Below are positions 25,947 to 34,862 of a DNA stretch of 64,000 nucleotides, piece by piece (position 1 is the stretch's first letter; every line of letters starts with the position of its first letter). The notes under the pieces are model-generated. The model saw only the letters and a list, made by a program, of their open reading frames with translations. It did not search any database and was not told the DNA's origin. The stretch lies in assembly GCA_026184435.1 (NCBI GenBank), contig CP046447.1. One strand, written 5' to 3'. The position numbers were made by a program, and so were the translations under genes. The DNA is from JAADFF01 sp013153035 (lineage in GTDB: Bacteria; Coprothermobacterota; Coprothermobacteria; Coprothermobacterales; JAADFF01).

Positions 25947-26817
25947 AATTAGCCGTCTTATAGATGAAGTATTAAAGGGCAGTCTTGATAGAGGAGAAAT
26001 TCTTCCCCATATGTTACTTGTTGGTCCTCCTGGTGTAGGAAAAACAACACTTGCCAGTTATATGGCTGAGAACATGGGAACCTCTCTTGTGCGCATTATT
26101 GGCGGTGCCGTTAGCAAACCCAAAGATATTGTTTCTATATTACTGAAGCTATCTCCTGGAAGTATATTATTTATAGATGAGATTCATAGACTTCCTTCTG
26201 CTGTTGAAGAAATTTTATATCCTGCTATCGATAGGTTTGAGATAGATGTTCTCATCGGAAAGGGTAAAGTTAAACACATATCGCTAAGTCCGTTTACCCT
26301 CATTGGGGCTACTACGATGGAGGATAAGATATCTCCCCCATTGCGTTCCCGTTTTTCTATTGTTATTCATGTGGGAGATTATGAAAAGGATGATTTTTAC
26401 AAGATGATTGACCTCTACGCAGATAGTTTCTTATTTACTCCCGATGCTAAAGATTATGTTATAAAAATTTCTCGTCATACGCCCAGAAGGCTGATATTAA
26501 TTCTTGAGCGTCTGAAAGACTTTGCCACTACTAGAAACATAGATCTTATAGATAAAGAGCATGTTGAAATGCTTTTGGAAATCATAGACTATGATACGGA
26601 GTTTGGACTTGATCGCAGAGAAAGGCGATATCTGTCTGTACTTGCACATATGTTTAATGGTGGACCAGCCGGTGTGAAGGCTATTGCCGCAGCAATGGGG
26701 GAGAGCGTGAGCACTATTCAGGAAATTATAGAGCCCTCTCTGCTTGCTGATGGATTCATACTCCTTACTTCTCGTGGCAGAAAACTGACGGCAAAAGGTT
26801 GGAGGTTTGTATCGTGA
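25921..26817 (+). CDS. ruvB: Holliday junction branch migration helicase RuvB (short N terminus)
   Basis: AAA+ ring motor for branch migration. Walker A GPPGVGKTT, Walker B LFIDEIHRL, sensor 1 IGATT, arginine finger LRSRF, sensor 2 TPRR and the winged-helix ending GGPAGVKAIAAAMGE are all in RuvB order. It is 298 aa, against the usual 330-350: the segment before Walker A is only about 35 residues and lacks the LRPxxxxEFIGQ motif. An in-frame TAG at 25915-25917 rules out an upstream start. The start overlaps ruvA by 26 bases; the stop overlaps queH by 4. Confidence 0.92.
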   Translation: MKQIVIPRKISRLIDEVLKGSLDRGEILPHMLLVGPPGVGKTTLASYMAENMGTSLVRIIGGAVSKPKDIVSILLKLSPGSILFIDEIHRLPSAVEEILYPAIDRFEIDVLIGKGKVKHISLSPFTLIGATTMEDKISPPLRSRFSIVIHVGDYEKDDFYKMIDLYADSFLFTPDAKDYVIKISRHTPRRLILILERLKDFATTRNIDLIDKEHVEMLLEIIDYDTEFGLDRRERRYLSVLAHMFNGGPAGVKAIAAAMGESVSTIQEIIEPSLLADGFILLTSRGRKLTAKGWRFVS

Positions 26818-27374
26818 AGAAAGTTCTTCTTCACACCTGCTGTGGACCATGTCTTCTTGGATCTATTGCTTATATCAAAGAGCACCTACATGATTGGGAT
26901 GTGTTTGCTGTTTTCTATAATCCCAATATTCATCCTCTTTCAGAATGGATAAGGCGAAGAGATGGTTTCTTAGATGTAGTAAGAGTAGAAAGTATTCCTG
27001 GATTTGCCCCTATGGTATGGGATGCGAAAGAATGGTTTAAAGAGTGTGGTGTATCCGATGATAGGTGTGGATGTTGTTATAGGATACGGTTTCAGTGGAT
27101 AGCTCAGTTTGCCAAGAAGTATGGATTTCATTATTTTTCTACAACATTGACAATATCTCCGTATCAGATTAAAGAACTAATATACCGTGAGGCAGAGAAG
27201 GTGGCCAAAGATTACGACCTTGAATATCTAAAAGTTGACTTTTCCACTTATTATAGATATAGTGAAGACCATGCTAAAGAGCTTGGGATATATAGGCAAA
27301 AATATTGTGGTTGTGTTTTTTCTGAAGCTGAGGCATGGCAAATGAGAATGAAGGGTGGGTGGTTTAAGCTATGA
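26814..27374 (+). CDS. queH: Epoxyqueuosine reductase QueH
   Basis: Reduces epoxyqueuosine to queuosine in the tRNA wobble base, replacing the B12-dependent QueG in many anaerobes. 186 aa with the family's Cys pattern: HTCCGPC at residues 7-13, CGCCYR in the middle and KYCGCVFSE near the C terminus, ligands of an iron-sulfur/iron centre and redox Cys. GTG at 26814 lies 7 bases after GGAGGT. It overlaps ruvB (GTGA) and queA (ATGA) by 4 bases each, placing it in a single queuosine sub-operon with queA and tgt. Confidence 0.94.
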   Translation: MKKVLLHTCCGPCLLGSIAYIKEHLHDWDVFAVFYNPNIHPLSEWIRRRDGFLDVVRVESIPGFAPMVWDAKEWFKECGVSDDRCGCCYRIRFQWIAQFAKKYGFHYFSTTLTISPYQIKELIYREAEKVAKDYDLEYLKVDFSTYYRYSEDHAKELGIYRQKYCGCVFSEAEAWQMRMKGGWFKL

Positions 27375-28408
27375 CAGATGATTATATTTACAAACTTGAG
27401 GCATACGATTATGAACTTCCAGAAGAGGCTATCGCACAGGAGCCCGCAGATCCACGAGATAGTTGTAAACTTATGGTTGTTAATAGGAAGACCGGTGAGG
27501 TGCACCATGTTATTTTTAGAGACATTGTTAAATTTTTAGAGCCCGGTGACCTCCTTGTGCTTAATAATACTAAAGTTATGAAGGCACGACTGTTTGTGAA
27601 TAAGCCTACAGGTGCAAAAATAGAACTGTTTCTGCTTAGACCTAATGAAGATGGCACTTGGGAGGCTCTTCTCAGACCTGCTAAAAAGGTCAAGGTGCCC
27701 TCATACCTTGTAGTGGACAATGTAAAGATCAATGTTCATGGCAGAAACGATAAAATTTTCAATGTGTCCTTTGAGAATATGTCTTTTGAAGATGTTATGA
27801 GATTTTTAGACAAGAAAGGAATCATGCCATTGCCCCCTTATATTAAATCTGGTGGTAAAGTGCCTCCCGAGATGTATCAAACAGTATTTGCTGAAAAAGA
27901 GGGTTCTGTTGCAGCTCCAACAGCCGGTCTTCACTTTACACCAGAATTGCTTGCCAAAATCCAAAATATGGGGGTGAATATTGCCTATATTACCCTGCAT
28001 GTTGGGCTTGGTACATTTGAGCCTGTTAAAGAGGAGGATATTAGACATCATAGAATACACAGTGAATATCTTGAAGTGCCAGAAGCTACCGTCAATATTA
28101 TTAAACAGACAAAGTCAAATGGTAAGAGGGTTATTGCCGTTGGTACAACTGTTGTTAGGGCACTTGAAACAGCCGCTTCAGATGATGAGATTAAACCATA
28201 CATGGGGGAGTCTCAACTGTTTATCTATCCCGGATATAAGTTTAAGGTTGTAGATAGCCTTATCACGAACTTCCATTTGCCTAAAAGTACGCTTCTAATG
28301 CTTGTTAGTGCCTTTTACGACAGAGAAAAGGTATTAAGGCTTTACAAAGAAGCTTTAAATCGTGGATATAGATTTTTCTCATTTGGCGATGCTATGTTTC
28401 TTATTTAG
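27371..28408 (+). CDS. queA: S-adenosylmethionine:tRNA ribosyltransferase-isomerase
   Basis: Transfers and isomerises the ribosyl group of S-adenosylmethionine onto 7-aminomethyl-7-deazaguanine in tRNA, giving epoxyqueuosine. 345 aa, standard length. Characteristic segments: YELPEEAIAQEP at the N terminus, LLVLNNTKVMKARL, GSVAAPTAGLHFTPELL, HVGLGTFEPVK and DSLITNFHLPKSTLLMLVSAF. It acts between Tgt (encoded next) and QueH (encoded before). The ATG overlaps the queH stop by 4 bases; tgt follows after 11 bases. Confidence 0.97.
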   Translation: MTDDYIYKLEAYDYELPEEAIAQEPADPRDSCKLMVVNRKTGEVHHVIFRDIVKFLEPGDLLVLNNTKVMKARLFVNKPTGAKIELFLLRPNEDGTWEALLRPAKKVKVPSYLVVDNVKINVHGRNDKIFNVSFENMSFEDVMRFLDKKGIMPLPPYIKSGGKVPPEMYQTVFAEKEGSVAAPTAGLHFTPELLAKIQNMGVNIAYITLHVGLGTFEPVKEEDIRHHRIHSEYLEVPEATVNIIKQTKSNGKRVIAVGTTVVRALETAASDDEIKPYMGESQLFIYPGYKFKVVDSLITNFHLPKSTLLMLVSAFYDREKVLRLYKEALNRGYRFFSFGDAMFLI

Positions 28409-28419
28409 GAGGTGAGGAT

Positions 28420-29535
28420 ATGGCTCTTGAGTGGAGTGTCTTATATCAAAGTGGAAAGGCCAAAGTAGGTGTTATAAAGACCTCACGCAGCGAGATTATT
28501 ACCCCTGTTTTTATGCCAGTAGCCACGAAGGCCGCTTTAAAATCTCTTTCTACTGAAGAGTTAAGGGAACTGGGTTTTCAAATTATCTTATCCAATACAT
28601 ACCACTTAGTTTTTAAACCCGGTCTTGACATCATTAAGAAAGCTCAGGGTGTGCATAAATTTATGAGATGGGACCGTTCTCTTCTCACAGATAGCGGAGG
28701 TTTCCAGGTGTTTTCACTGTCTAAGTTTAGAAAGATTACCGAGGAAGGTGTGGTCTTTAAATCGTATGCAGATGGTAGAGAGCATAAGTTTACCCCTGAG
28801 TTTGTTATTGAAGCCCAGAAAATTATTGGTAGCGATATTATGATGCCCCTTGATGTATGTCTTGGATATCCCAGCGATGAGAAAGAAACATTGTGGGCTC
28901 TTGATATGACTATGAAATGGTTGGAAAGGAGTCTTGCTGTTGAAAGACCAGAGCATCAGAGTTTATTTGGCATTATACAGGGGGCTTTTAGGGAGCATAC
29001 AAGAAGAAAAGCAGCTCAGATGGTGAAAAAGCTTCCTGTAGATGGATATTCTATTGGTGGATTGGCCGTAGGAGAACCCAAAGAAATGATGTATCATCTT
29101 ACCGATGTTGTGACCGATGAGTTGTCAGAATTTGATAAGCCTGTATATCTTATGGGCGTTGGACATCCTGTAGATATGCTTGAGTCTATTGAGCGTGGAG
29201 TGGATATGTTTGACTGTGTGCTTCCCATGAGGGTTGCCCGTAATGGCCTTATTTATACCTTTAATGGACCTATCAAGATTCGACATGCTAAGTACGCCGA
29301 TGATTTCCGTCCTATAGATGATCGTATACAAAGGACATTTACATTCTTAGAAGGGTATACACTGGCATATCTTCACCATCTATTTAAAACAAAAGAGATG
29401 CTCGGTTATAGGGTGGCAACTCTTATTAATTTGGCATTTATGACACTTCTTATGGAAGATGTCAGAAAGCATATAAAAGAAGGAACATTTGCAGAATTCA
29501 AGCAAGACTTTGTGGAAAGATGGTCTGCAAAGTGA
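28420..29535 (+). CDS. tgt: tRNA-guanine transglycosylase lacking the zinc ligands
   Basis: Exchanges guanine-34 for preQ1 in GUN-anticodon tRNAs. 371 aa; general acid/base Asp91 in LLTDSGGFQVFSL, nucleophile Asp265 in DMFDCVLP, GGLAVGEP and ARNG present. The C-terminal zinc site of bacterial Tgt (CxCxxC plus a His about 26 residues on) is absent: aligning the flanking AYLHHLF and NLAF segments puts Arg305, Phe307, Leu310 and Ile336 at the four ligand positions. PTRNARNG also reads PMRVARNG. The rest is intact and queH and queA are adjacent, so an active zinc-free enzyme is likelier than a pseudogene. Confidence 0.93.
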   Translation: MALEWSVLYQSGKAKVGVIKTSRSEIITPVFMPVATKAALKSLSTEELRELGFQIILSNTYHLVFKPGLDIIKKAQGVHKFMRWDRSLLTDSGGFQVFSLSKFRKITEEGVVFKSYADGREHKFTPEFVIEAQKIIGSDIMMPLDVCLGYPSDEKETLWALDMTMKWLERSLAVERPEHQSLFGIIQGAFREHTRRKAAQMVKKLPVDGYSIGGLAVGEPKEMMYHLTDVVTDELSEFDKPVYLMGVGHPVDMLESIERGVDMFDCVLPMRVARNGLIYTFNGPIKIRHAKYADDFRPIDDRIQRTFTFLEGYTLAYLHHLFKTKEMLGYRVATLINLAFMTLLMEDVRKHIKEGTFAEFKQDFVERWSAK

Positions 29536-29541
29536 TATAAT
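29533..29541 (+). promoter_or_regulatory. Extended -10 promoter for secDF
   Basis: TGATATAAT overlaps the tgt stop codon: TGn at 29533-29535 and a perfect TATAAT at 29536-29541. No convincing -35. The secD start is 51 bases downstream. It separates the secDF-apt-rel unit from the queuosine genes. Confidence 0.5.
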
Positions 29542-29592
29542 ACCTAAAGTCTGTGTCAATTTATTTAGTTATGTGCAAAGGAGGAGGATGCT

Positions 29593-30957
29593 ATGAGTAA
29601 GGGGCTGAGACTTGCAATCGTCACTATTCTGGTTTTGATTGCATTGTTCGTAGACCTTGTTGCCTTAGGTGTTATTGATTTTGGCAGCAAGCCAGCTGTT
29701 GAACAGGCAACTGTAAATCTTACAGGTACATCTGCACAAACATCTTCAACCTCTACCGCTACAGGTGGAGAGACGAAAAAGTCCTCATCTTTGAAGTTGA
29801 GATTCGGTCTTGATATTAAAGGTGGTGTCCATGTTGTTTTAGAGGCATTTCCACTGGAAACGGCCTCAACTGCAACTCAGAAGCAGTTGACACCACAAGA
29901 AGTAGATGAGCTGATAAAGGTGCTTGAAAATCGTGTTAATGCACTTGGTCTTAGCGAGGTTGTTATTTATCGTGATAAGGCAGTGCCTAACAGAATTATT
30001 ATGGAAATCCCATTGGATATTAAAGGTGGAAACCTTACGCCAGATGATATTGTAGATTTACTTGGTAAACCTGCGGTACTCGAATTTAGAGATCCAACGG
30101 GAAAACAGGTGCTTCTTACGGGTAAAGACCTTGTAAAGGCATATGCTGGAGTGGACCAAAATAACAGTGCATATTATGCTGTATATCTTGAATTTAATGA
30201 TGAGGGAGCAAAGAAGTTTGCAGAGATAACGAGTAAATATTTGGGTAAACCTATACCAATAGTACTAGACGGAAAGGTCATTAGTGCTCCTGTGGTACAG
30301 AGTGTTATTACTGGTGGTAAAGCTGTTATTACCGGTAAATTTACACTTGAAGAGGCTAAGAAACTTGCTGCACTCTTGCAGGGTGGTGCTTTACCAGCCC
30401 GTGTTGAAATTGCAGAGGTTAGATATGTTGGTCCTTCTATTGGTGAAGATGCTCTTAAGGCAGGTATTAAAGCCGGTATTTTGGCTTTTATACTTGTTGT
30501 TATATGGATGACGCTGAACTATGAGATTTGGGGATTAATATCTTCTATTGGTCTTGTGGTTTTCTTAATTATGGACCTGGCAACCCTAGTACTCTTCCAA
30601 GCTGTTTTGACACTGCCTGGTATTGGTGGTATTATTCTTTCAGTTGGTATGGCTGTTGACGGTTCCGTTATTATCTTCGAGCGTCTCAGGGAAGAACTCG
30701 CTGCAGGCAAGAGTTGGCGAATGGCCCTGAGAAGGGCATTTGCCAGATCTACACCGACAATTCTTGACTCTAATGCTTCTACATTGATTTCTGCACTTGT
30801 TCTGTATTGGTTTGGTGCTCCTACCATCAGAGGTTTCGCCATTACCTTGGCTATTGGTACGATCTTAGGTGTCTTTACATCACTGATGGTGCTGAGGAGC
30901 TTGATGGAAATGCTTCCCCCAAGGAAGAGAGTCCAGCAGAGCACTACTGCAGCGTAA
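29593..30957 (+). CDS. secD: Protein translocase subunit SecD
   Basis: Proton- or sodium-driven accessory subunit that completes export through SecYEG. 454 aa with an N-terminal membrane segment (about 7-27), a large periplasmic-type domain beginning FGLDIKGGVHVVLEA and containing VVIYRDKA and VLDGKVISAPVV, then five membrane segments with GIGGIILSVGMAVDGSVIIFER split across D4-D6. A Thr/Ser-rich linker sits between the first segment and the P1 head. ATG follows AAAGGAGGAGG. secF follows after 16 bases. Confidence 0.96.
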   Translation: MSKGLRLAIVTILVLIALFVDLVALGVIDFGSKPAVEQATVNLTGTSAQTSSTSTATGGETKKSSSLKLRFGLDIKGGVHVVLEAFPLETASTATQKQLTPQEVDELIKVLENRVNALGLSEVVIYRDKAVPNRIIMEIPLDIKGGNLTPDDIVDLLGKPAVLEFRDPTGKQVLLTGKDLVKAYAGVDQNNSAYYAVYLEFNDEGAKKFAEITSKYLGKPIPIVLDGKVISAPVVQSVITGGKAVITGKFTLEEAKKLAALLQGGALPARVEIAEVRYVGPSIGEDALKAGIKAGILAFILVVIWMTLNYEIWGLISSIGLVVFLIMDLATLVLFQAVLTLPGIGGIILSVGMAVDGSVIIFERLREELAAGKSWRMALRRAFARSTPTILDSNASTLISALVLYWFGAPTIRGFAITLAIGTILGVFTSLMVLRSLMEMLPPRKRVQQSTTAA

Positions 30958-30973
30958 GGAGAGGTGATGCAAG

Positions 30974-31915
30974 GTGGAAATTATTAAGGTCGGAAATTGG
31001 AATATAGTAGGAAATAGAAATAAGTTTTATGCTATATCTTTGACTGTTATTATTGCCGGTATTATTGCCATGATTATTAATGTGGCAACAATCGGGGCTC
31101 CATTTAATCTGGGTGTTGACTTTACTGGTGGTGTTGTTCTCGAAGTCCAGTTTAATAAAGCTCCCGATTTTCAGGTTATCAGGGATACCTTTCAAAAAGC
31201 CGGCTATGGCAATATAGAGGTAAAGGCTGTAGATTCTCCAGAAAACACAGTCATGCTAAGGGTAAAGGCCACAAGTGGTGAAGAGAGAGACAAGATTGTC
31301 AATCTTGTTAAAACTCTTCCGGATTTCAAGCAAATTGTTAGACAGGAGTTTGTTGGTCCATCGGTAGCACGGACTCTTATTTGGAATGCTTTTACCGCTA
31401 CAATTATTGCCCTTGCCTTGATTCTTATATACATCAGTGTAAGATTCGAGTTTATCTATGGTCTTGTTACCATTGCAGCATTGCTTCACGACGTGCTTGT
31501 GCTTCTTGGTGTATTTGCCATGACAAGGGTTGCCATTGATAGTTCATTTGTTGCGGTGGTATTGATACTTGTTGGTTATTCTGTTATGGATACCATCGTT
31601 GTTCTCGACAGAATTCGTGAAAACAAGCATATATATAGAGGTATGCCCTTTGAACAGCTTGTTAATAAATCCATTCTGTCTACATTCCGTAGATCTTTTA
31701 ATACCTCTGTAACGACATTACTTGCTGCTTTATCATTGCTTATTGTAGGTGGCCGACTGCTTCTTTCTTATGGTTTAGGACTAAGTGTGGGTATTCTTGC
31801 AGGTACATATTCCTCCATTTTCATAGCATCTCCTCTTCTTGTAGATATTAGAAACTGGCAGGCTAAAAGACAAGGAAACAAGAAGGGACAGAGGAAACCT
31901 AAAAGAAAGAAGTAA
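30974..31915 (+). CDS. secF: Protein translocase subunit SecF
   Basis: Partner of SecD in the six-plus-six membrane-segment export complex. 313 aa: one N-terminal segment, an external domain starting NLGVDFTGGVVLEVQ, then five segments with GYSVMDTIVVLDRIRENK as the conserved D4 region. FVGPSVARTLIWNA precedes the second segment. The start is GTG at 30974 after GGAGAGGTGA. The tail is strongly basic (KRQGNKKGQRK). No yajC is visible in the window. Confidence 0.96.
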   Translation: MEIIKVGNWNIVGNRNKFYAISLTVIIAGIIAMIINVATIGAPFNLGVDFTGGVVLEVQFNKAPDFQVIRDTFQKAGYGNIEVKAVDSPENTVMLRVKATSGEERDKIVNLVKTLPDFKQIVRQEFVGPSVARTLIWNAFTATIIALALILIYISVRFEFIYGLVTIAALLHDVLVLLGVFAMTRVAIDSSFVAVVLILVGYSVMDTIVVLDRIRENKHIYRGMPFEQLVNKSILSTFRRSFNTSVTTLLAALSLLIVGGRLLLSYGLGLSVGILAGTYSSIFIASPLLVDIRNWQAKRQGNKKGQRKPKRKK

Positions 31916-31933
31916 TAGTAGGAGGAGATAAAA

Positions 31934-32455
31934 GTGACCATAGGTGAAATAAAGGCACTTATAAGAGATGTACCCGATTTTCCTAAGCCGGGTATCTTGT
32001 TCAAGGATATTACTCCTGTGCTTCAGAATGCTGAGGCATATAGATTTCTTATCGATGAAATGTCTTCTGCCCTTGATAGTATTGAGTTTAACAAGATAGC
32101 TGGCATAGAGTCTCGTGGTTTTGTGTTTGGTGCACCTATCGCATATAAGCTGGGTAAGGGGTTTATTATGCTTAGGAAAAAGGGGAAGCTGCCATATATC
32201 AAAGAGAGCGAATGTTATGACCTTGAATATGGGGTTGATTGCATTGAAGTGCATGTGGATTCTGTGGAACCCGGCGAGAGTGTCATTATTGTTGATGATG
32301 TCCTTGCAACGGGAGGAACAGCCTTACATGCTGCCAAACTTATTGAAAAAATCGGTGGCAAAGTTGCCGGATTCTTGTTCTTTGTAGAGCTGGAGTTTCT
32401 AAATGGCCGTGAAAAATTGAAAGATTACAATGTTATCAGCATGGTCCGTTTCTAA
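31934..32455 (+). CDS. apt: Adenine phosphoribosyltransferase
   Basis: Salvages adenine to AMP with PRPP. 173 aa; IRDVPDFPKPGILFKDITPVL is represented at the N terminus in slightly altered form, AGIESRGFVFGAPIA is the base-binding region, and VIIVDDVLATGGTALHA is the PRPP loop. GTG start after AGGAGGAG. The rel gene's longest frame begins 26 bases before its stop; apt next to rel is a common arrangement in Gram-positives. A hairpin lies 22 bases after its stop, inside rel. Confidence 0.96.
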   Translation: MTIGEIKALIRDVPDFPKPGILFKDITPVLQNAEAYRFLIDEMSSALDSIEFNKIAGIESRGFVFGAPIAYKLGKGFIMLRKKGKLPYIKESECYDLEYGVDCIEVHVDSVEPGESVIIVDDVLATGGTALHAAKLIEKIGGKVAGFLFFVELEFLNGREKLKDYNVISMVRF

Positions 32456-34862
32456 TAAGATTAAAGAGGTTCTTAAAGAAGGGATGCCTGACTATGAGGG
32501 CATCCCTTCTCGTTTAGAAGTTAGTAATGTTGATGTACCTTTAGTAAACAGACTTCCCGTTGATGTTGCTGAGGGAGCTGTATATCGTTTATATAGCACG
32601 GTTTTGTGGAATAGATTAAGAGATGCTTTATCGTACATGTCTAGACGCGATATTAATGAGGTGCGGAAGGCATATGAGTACATGGAAGAAGTTCATCGCT
32701 ATCAGAGACGTAAAAGTGGAGAGCCTTATATTGTTCATACAGTAGCTGTTGCCATTATTCTGTCGGCATTCCAAGCTGATGTGTCCACTATACAGGCAGC
32801 GCTGCTCCATGATAGTGTCGAGGATAATCCCAGCGTCAGTTTAGATGATATTAGAGAAAAGTTTGGCACATTTGTAGCTAAAATGGTGGATGGTGTGACA
32901 AAGTTAACAGCTAGTGAAAGAAATGATCAAAACATTGTTGCATCAAAGGCTCAGGTAAAAAAGAAGGCTATAAGAAAGCTGCTTATCAATATAGCTCAAG
33001 AACCTCGTGTGGCCTTCTTAAAGCTTGCCGATAGGCTTCACAATATGCGAACAATTATTTTCATGTCTGAGGAAAAAAGGAAAATTATTGCTCGTGAAAC
33101 AATGGAAGTATATGTGCCTCTGGCTCAGAGATTGGGTATATACATGATTAAGACAGAACTTGAGGAATTATCTTTTAAAACATTGTATCCCCATGAATAT
33201 GAGTTTATTAAGAAAAGGGTCATTGATAAAATTAGAGGTAGAAGAGAGCAGATTCGAGAAGTAATAAACAACATTTACACTCATACAGCAGAGGCTATGT
33301 CTCCTCATGGTATTATTCCTATTGTCAAATATCGCGTCAAAAGTGTTCCTAGTATTTATAGGAAAATGGAGAGCCTTGGTAAGTCTTTTGATGAGATATA
33401 TGATCTTGTAGGCGTAAGAGTTATTCTTGATTGGAAAACTCCCAGAGATGAAGAGGTTCCACCTGAACTATGTTATCAGGTACTGGGTATTGTTCACTCT
33501 CTGTACACATCTATACCCGATAGGTTTAAAGATTTTATTAGTCGTCCCAAGCCTAATGGTTATCGTTCGCTTCATACTACGATATTTGATGGGGCAGGAG
33601 AACCATTAGAGGTGCAGATACGAACAATAGATATGCATAGAGAGGCAGAATTTGGTGTGGCTGCTCATTGGGCTTATAAAGAGGGAGAGGTTAGTGTAGA
33701 GGAACTAAAGATTGTCGAAGCTATGCGAGAGAAATTATCTTCCATTTTTCAAACATGGGGCGAGGATCCACTGCATAAAGAGATAGAACAGCAATTATTT
33801 GCCGATGAAATCATGGTTTTTACCCCCAAAGGTCAGGCTATTTTCTTACCTGAAGGGGCTACCCCTGTTGATTTTGCCTATGCTATTCATACTGAAGTAG
33901 GTCATCGTTGTACTGCTGCCAAGGTTAATGGCAAACTTGTTCCTCTTGATTATCAACTTCAGTCAGGTGACCAAGTAGAGATTATTACCTCCAAAACATC
34001 TAAGGGACCGAAGAGAGATTGGCTTTATTTTGTCAAAAGTAGCAGGGCTAGGGATAAGATACGCAGTTACTTTAAAAGACTTCGTAGAGAAGAAGAGCTG
34101 AAAGAGGGTAAACAACTTCTGGAAAAAGTTCTACATAGATTAGGGGTAGATATATCTAAGTTTAAAGATGCTATAGATAAGAGCAGAAAATGGAATCTAC
34201 AGGATCTTTATATAAAATTGGCTCGTCTTAAAAAAGGAATTATTTCTGGTGTGAAGTCTCCTGACCGTAAAGGACAATCTGTTGATGCTATGGTTTCCTC
34301 GTCTATCACAAACTTTGTCAAAGATGTTCTGAAAGATTTAGGGTTATGTGAGTTCGTGCAGAATAAAGATGCTGAGATTAAGATTGTTGATGTGCAGAGG
34401 AAAAAGACTAAGACTTCTTTTTATCTCTCAAGGGCATCTTGCTGTCAACCATTACCCGGAGAAGAAATTGTAGGTTGGGTAACGACAGGTAAGGGTATTG
34501 TTGTTCATAGAAAAAATTGTTCTGCACTAAAAGGTTTTATGAAAAGTGCTCATCCAGACAGGCTTGTTAAAGTTTCTTGGGATGAGCTAGATTATCTTAA
34601 AGACGTTGAAGGAGCTTATCCCACGAAGTTGGTTCTTGAGACATGGGATAGGAAAGGACTACTTCTTGATATTGCCAAAGAGCTTGCATCACTTGACAAA
34701 AATATTTCTCGTATAAAAACATATTTTCGTAAACGCGATGGAATGACAATAATCGAGCTTGTTGTATCTCTTAAAGATATCAATGATTATCATTCTGTTA
34801 GAAGAAAGCTGCTGAGAATAAGAGGTGTCGAAAAAGTAAAAAGGGGGAAGATGAGACGATGA
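32430..34862 (+). CDS. rel: Bifunctional (p)ppGpp synthetase/hydrolase
   Basis: Stringent-response enzyme, long RelA/SpoT type. The HD hydrolase domain has His103, His127-Asp128 and Glu131-Asp132 (LLHDSVEDN), so hydrolysis should work. The synthetase domain shows RPKPNGYRSLHT and PLEVQIRT; a TGS domain follows (EIMVFTPKGQAIFLPEGATPVD), then a Zn-finger-like Cys-Cys-Gln-Pro segment and a C-terminal ACT domain. 810 aa exceeds the usual ~730 because of a ~70-residue N-terminal extension. The start at ATG 32430 has no good ribosome site and overlaps apt by 26 bases, so the true start may be downstream of the hairpin at 32477. Confidence 0.92.
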   Translation: MLSAWSVSNKIKEVLKEGMPDYEGIPSRLEVSNVDVPLVNRLPVDVAEGAVYRLYSTVLWNRLRDALSYMSRRDINEVRKAYEYMEEVHRYQRRKSGEPYIVHTVAVAIILSAFQADVSTIQAALLHDSVEDNPSVSLDDIREKFGTFVAKMVDGVTKLTASERNDQNIVASKAQVKKKAIRKLLINIAQEPRVAFLKLADRLHNMRTIIFMSEEKRKIIARETMEVYVPLAQRLGIYMIKTELEELSFKTLYPHEYEFIKKRVIDKIRGRREQIREVINNIYTHTAEAMSPHGIIPIVKYRVKSVPSIYRKMESLGKSFDEIYDLVGVRVILDWKTPRDEEVPPELCYQVLGIVHSLYTSIPDRFKDFISRPKPNGYRSLHTTIFDGAGEPLEVQIRTIDMHREAEFGVAAHWAYKEGEVSVEELKIVEAMREKLSSIFQTWGEDPLHKEIEQQLFADEIMVFTPKGQAIFLPEGATPVDFAYAIHTEVGHRCTAAKVNGKLVPLDYQLQSGDQVEIITSKTSKGPKRDWLYFVKSSRARDKIRSYFKRLRREEELKEGKQLLEKVLHRLGVDISKFKDAIDKSRKWNLQDLYIKLARLKKGIISGVKSPDRKGQSVDAMVSSSITNFVKDVLKDLGLCEFVQNKDAEIKIVDVQRKKTKTSFYLSRASCCQPLPGEEIVGWVTTGKGIVVHRKNCSALKGFMKSAHPDRLVKVSWDELDYLKDVEGAYPTKLVLETWDRKGLLLDIAKELASLDKNISRIKTYFRKRDGMTIIELVVSLKDINDYHSVRRKLLRIRGVEKVKRGKMRR
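32477..32510 (+). promoter_or_regulatory. Terminator-like hairpin between apt and the core of rel
   Basis: AGAAGGGATGCC (32477-32488) pairs perfectly with GGCATCCCTTCT (32499-32510) around a 10-base loop, followed by CGTTTAG. It begins 22 bases after the apt stop, where a terminator would be expected, but inside the longest rel frame (codons 16-27). Confidence 0.5.

Noticed and set aside
31781..32254. Minus-strand open frame opposite secF and apt
   Set aside because: Shadow of two well-supported plus-strand genes; no recognisable domain.
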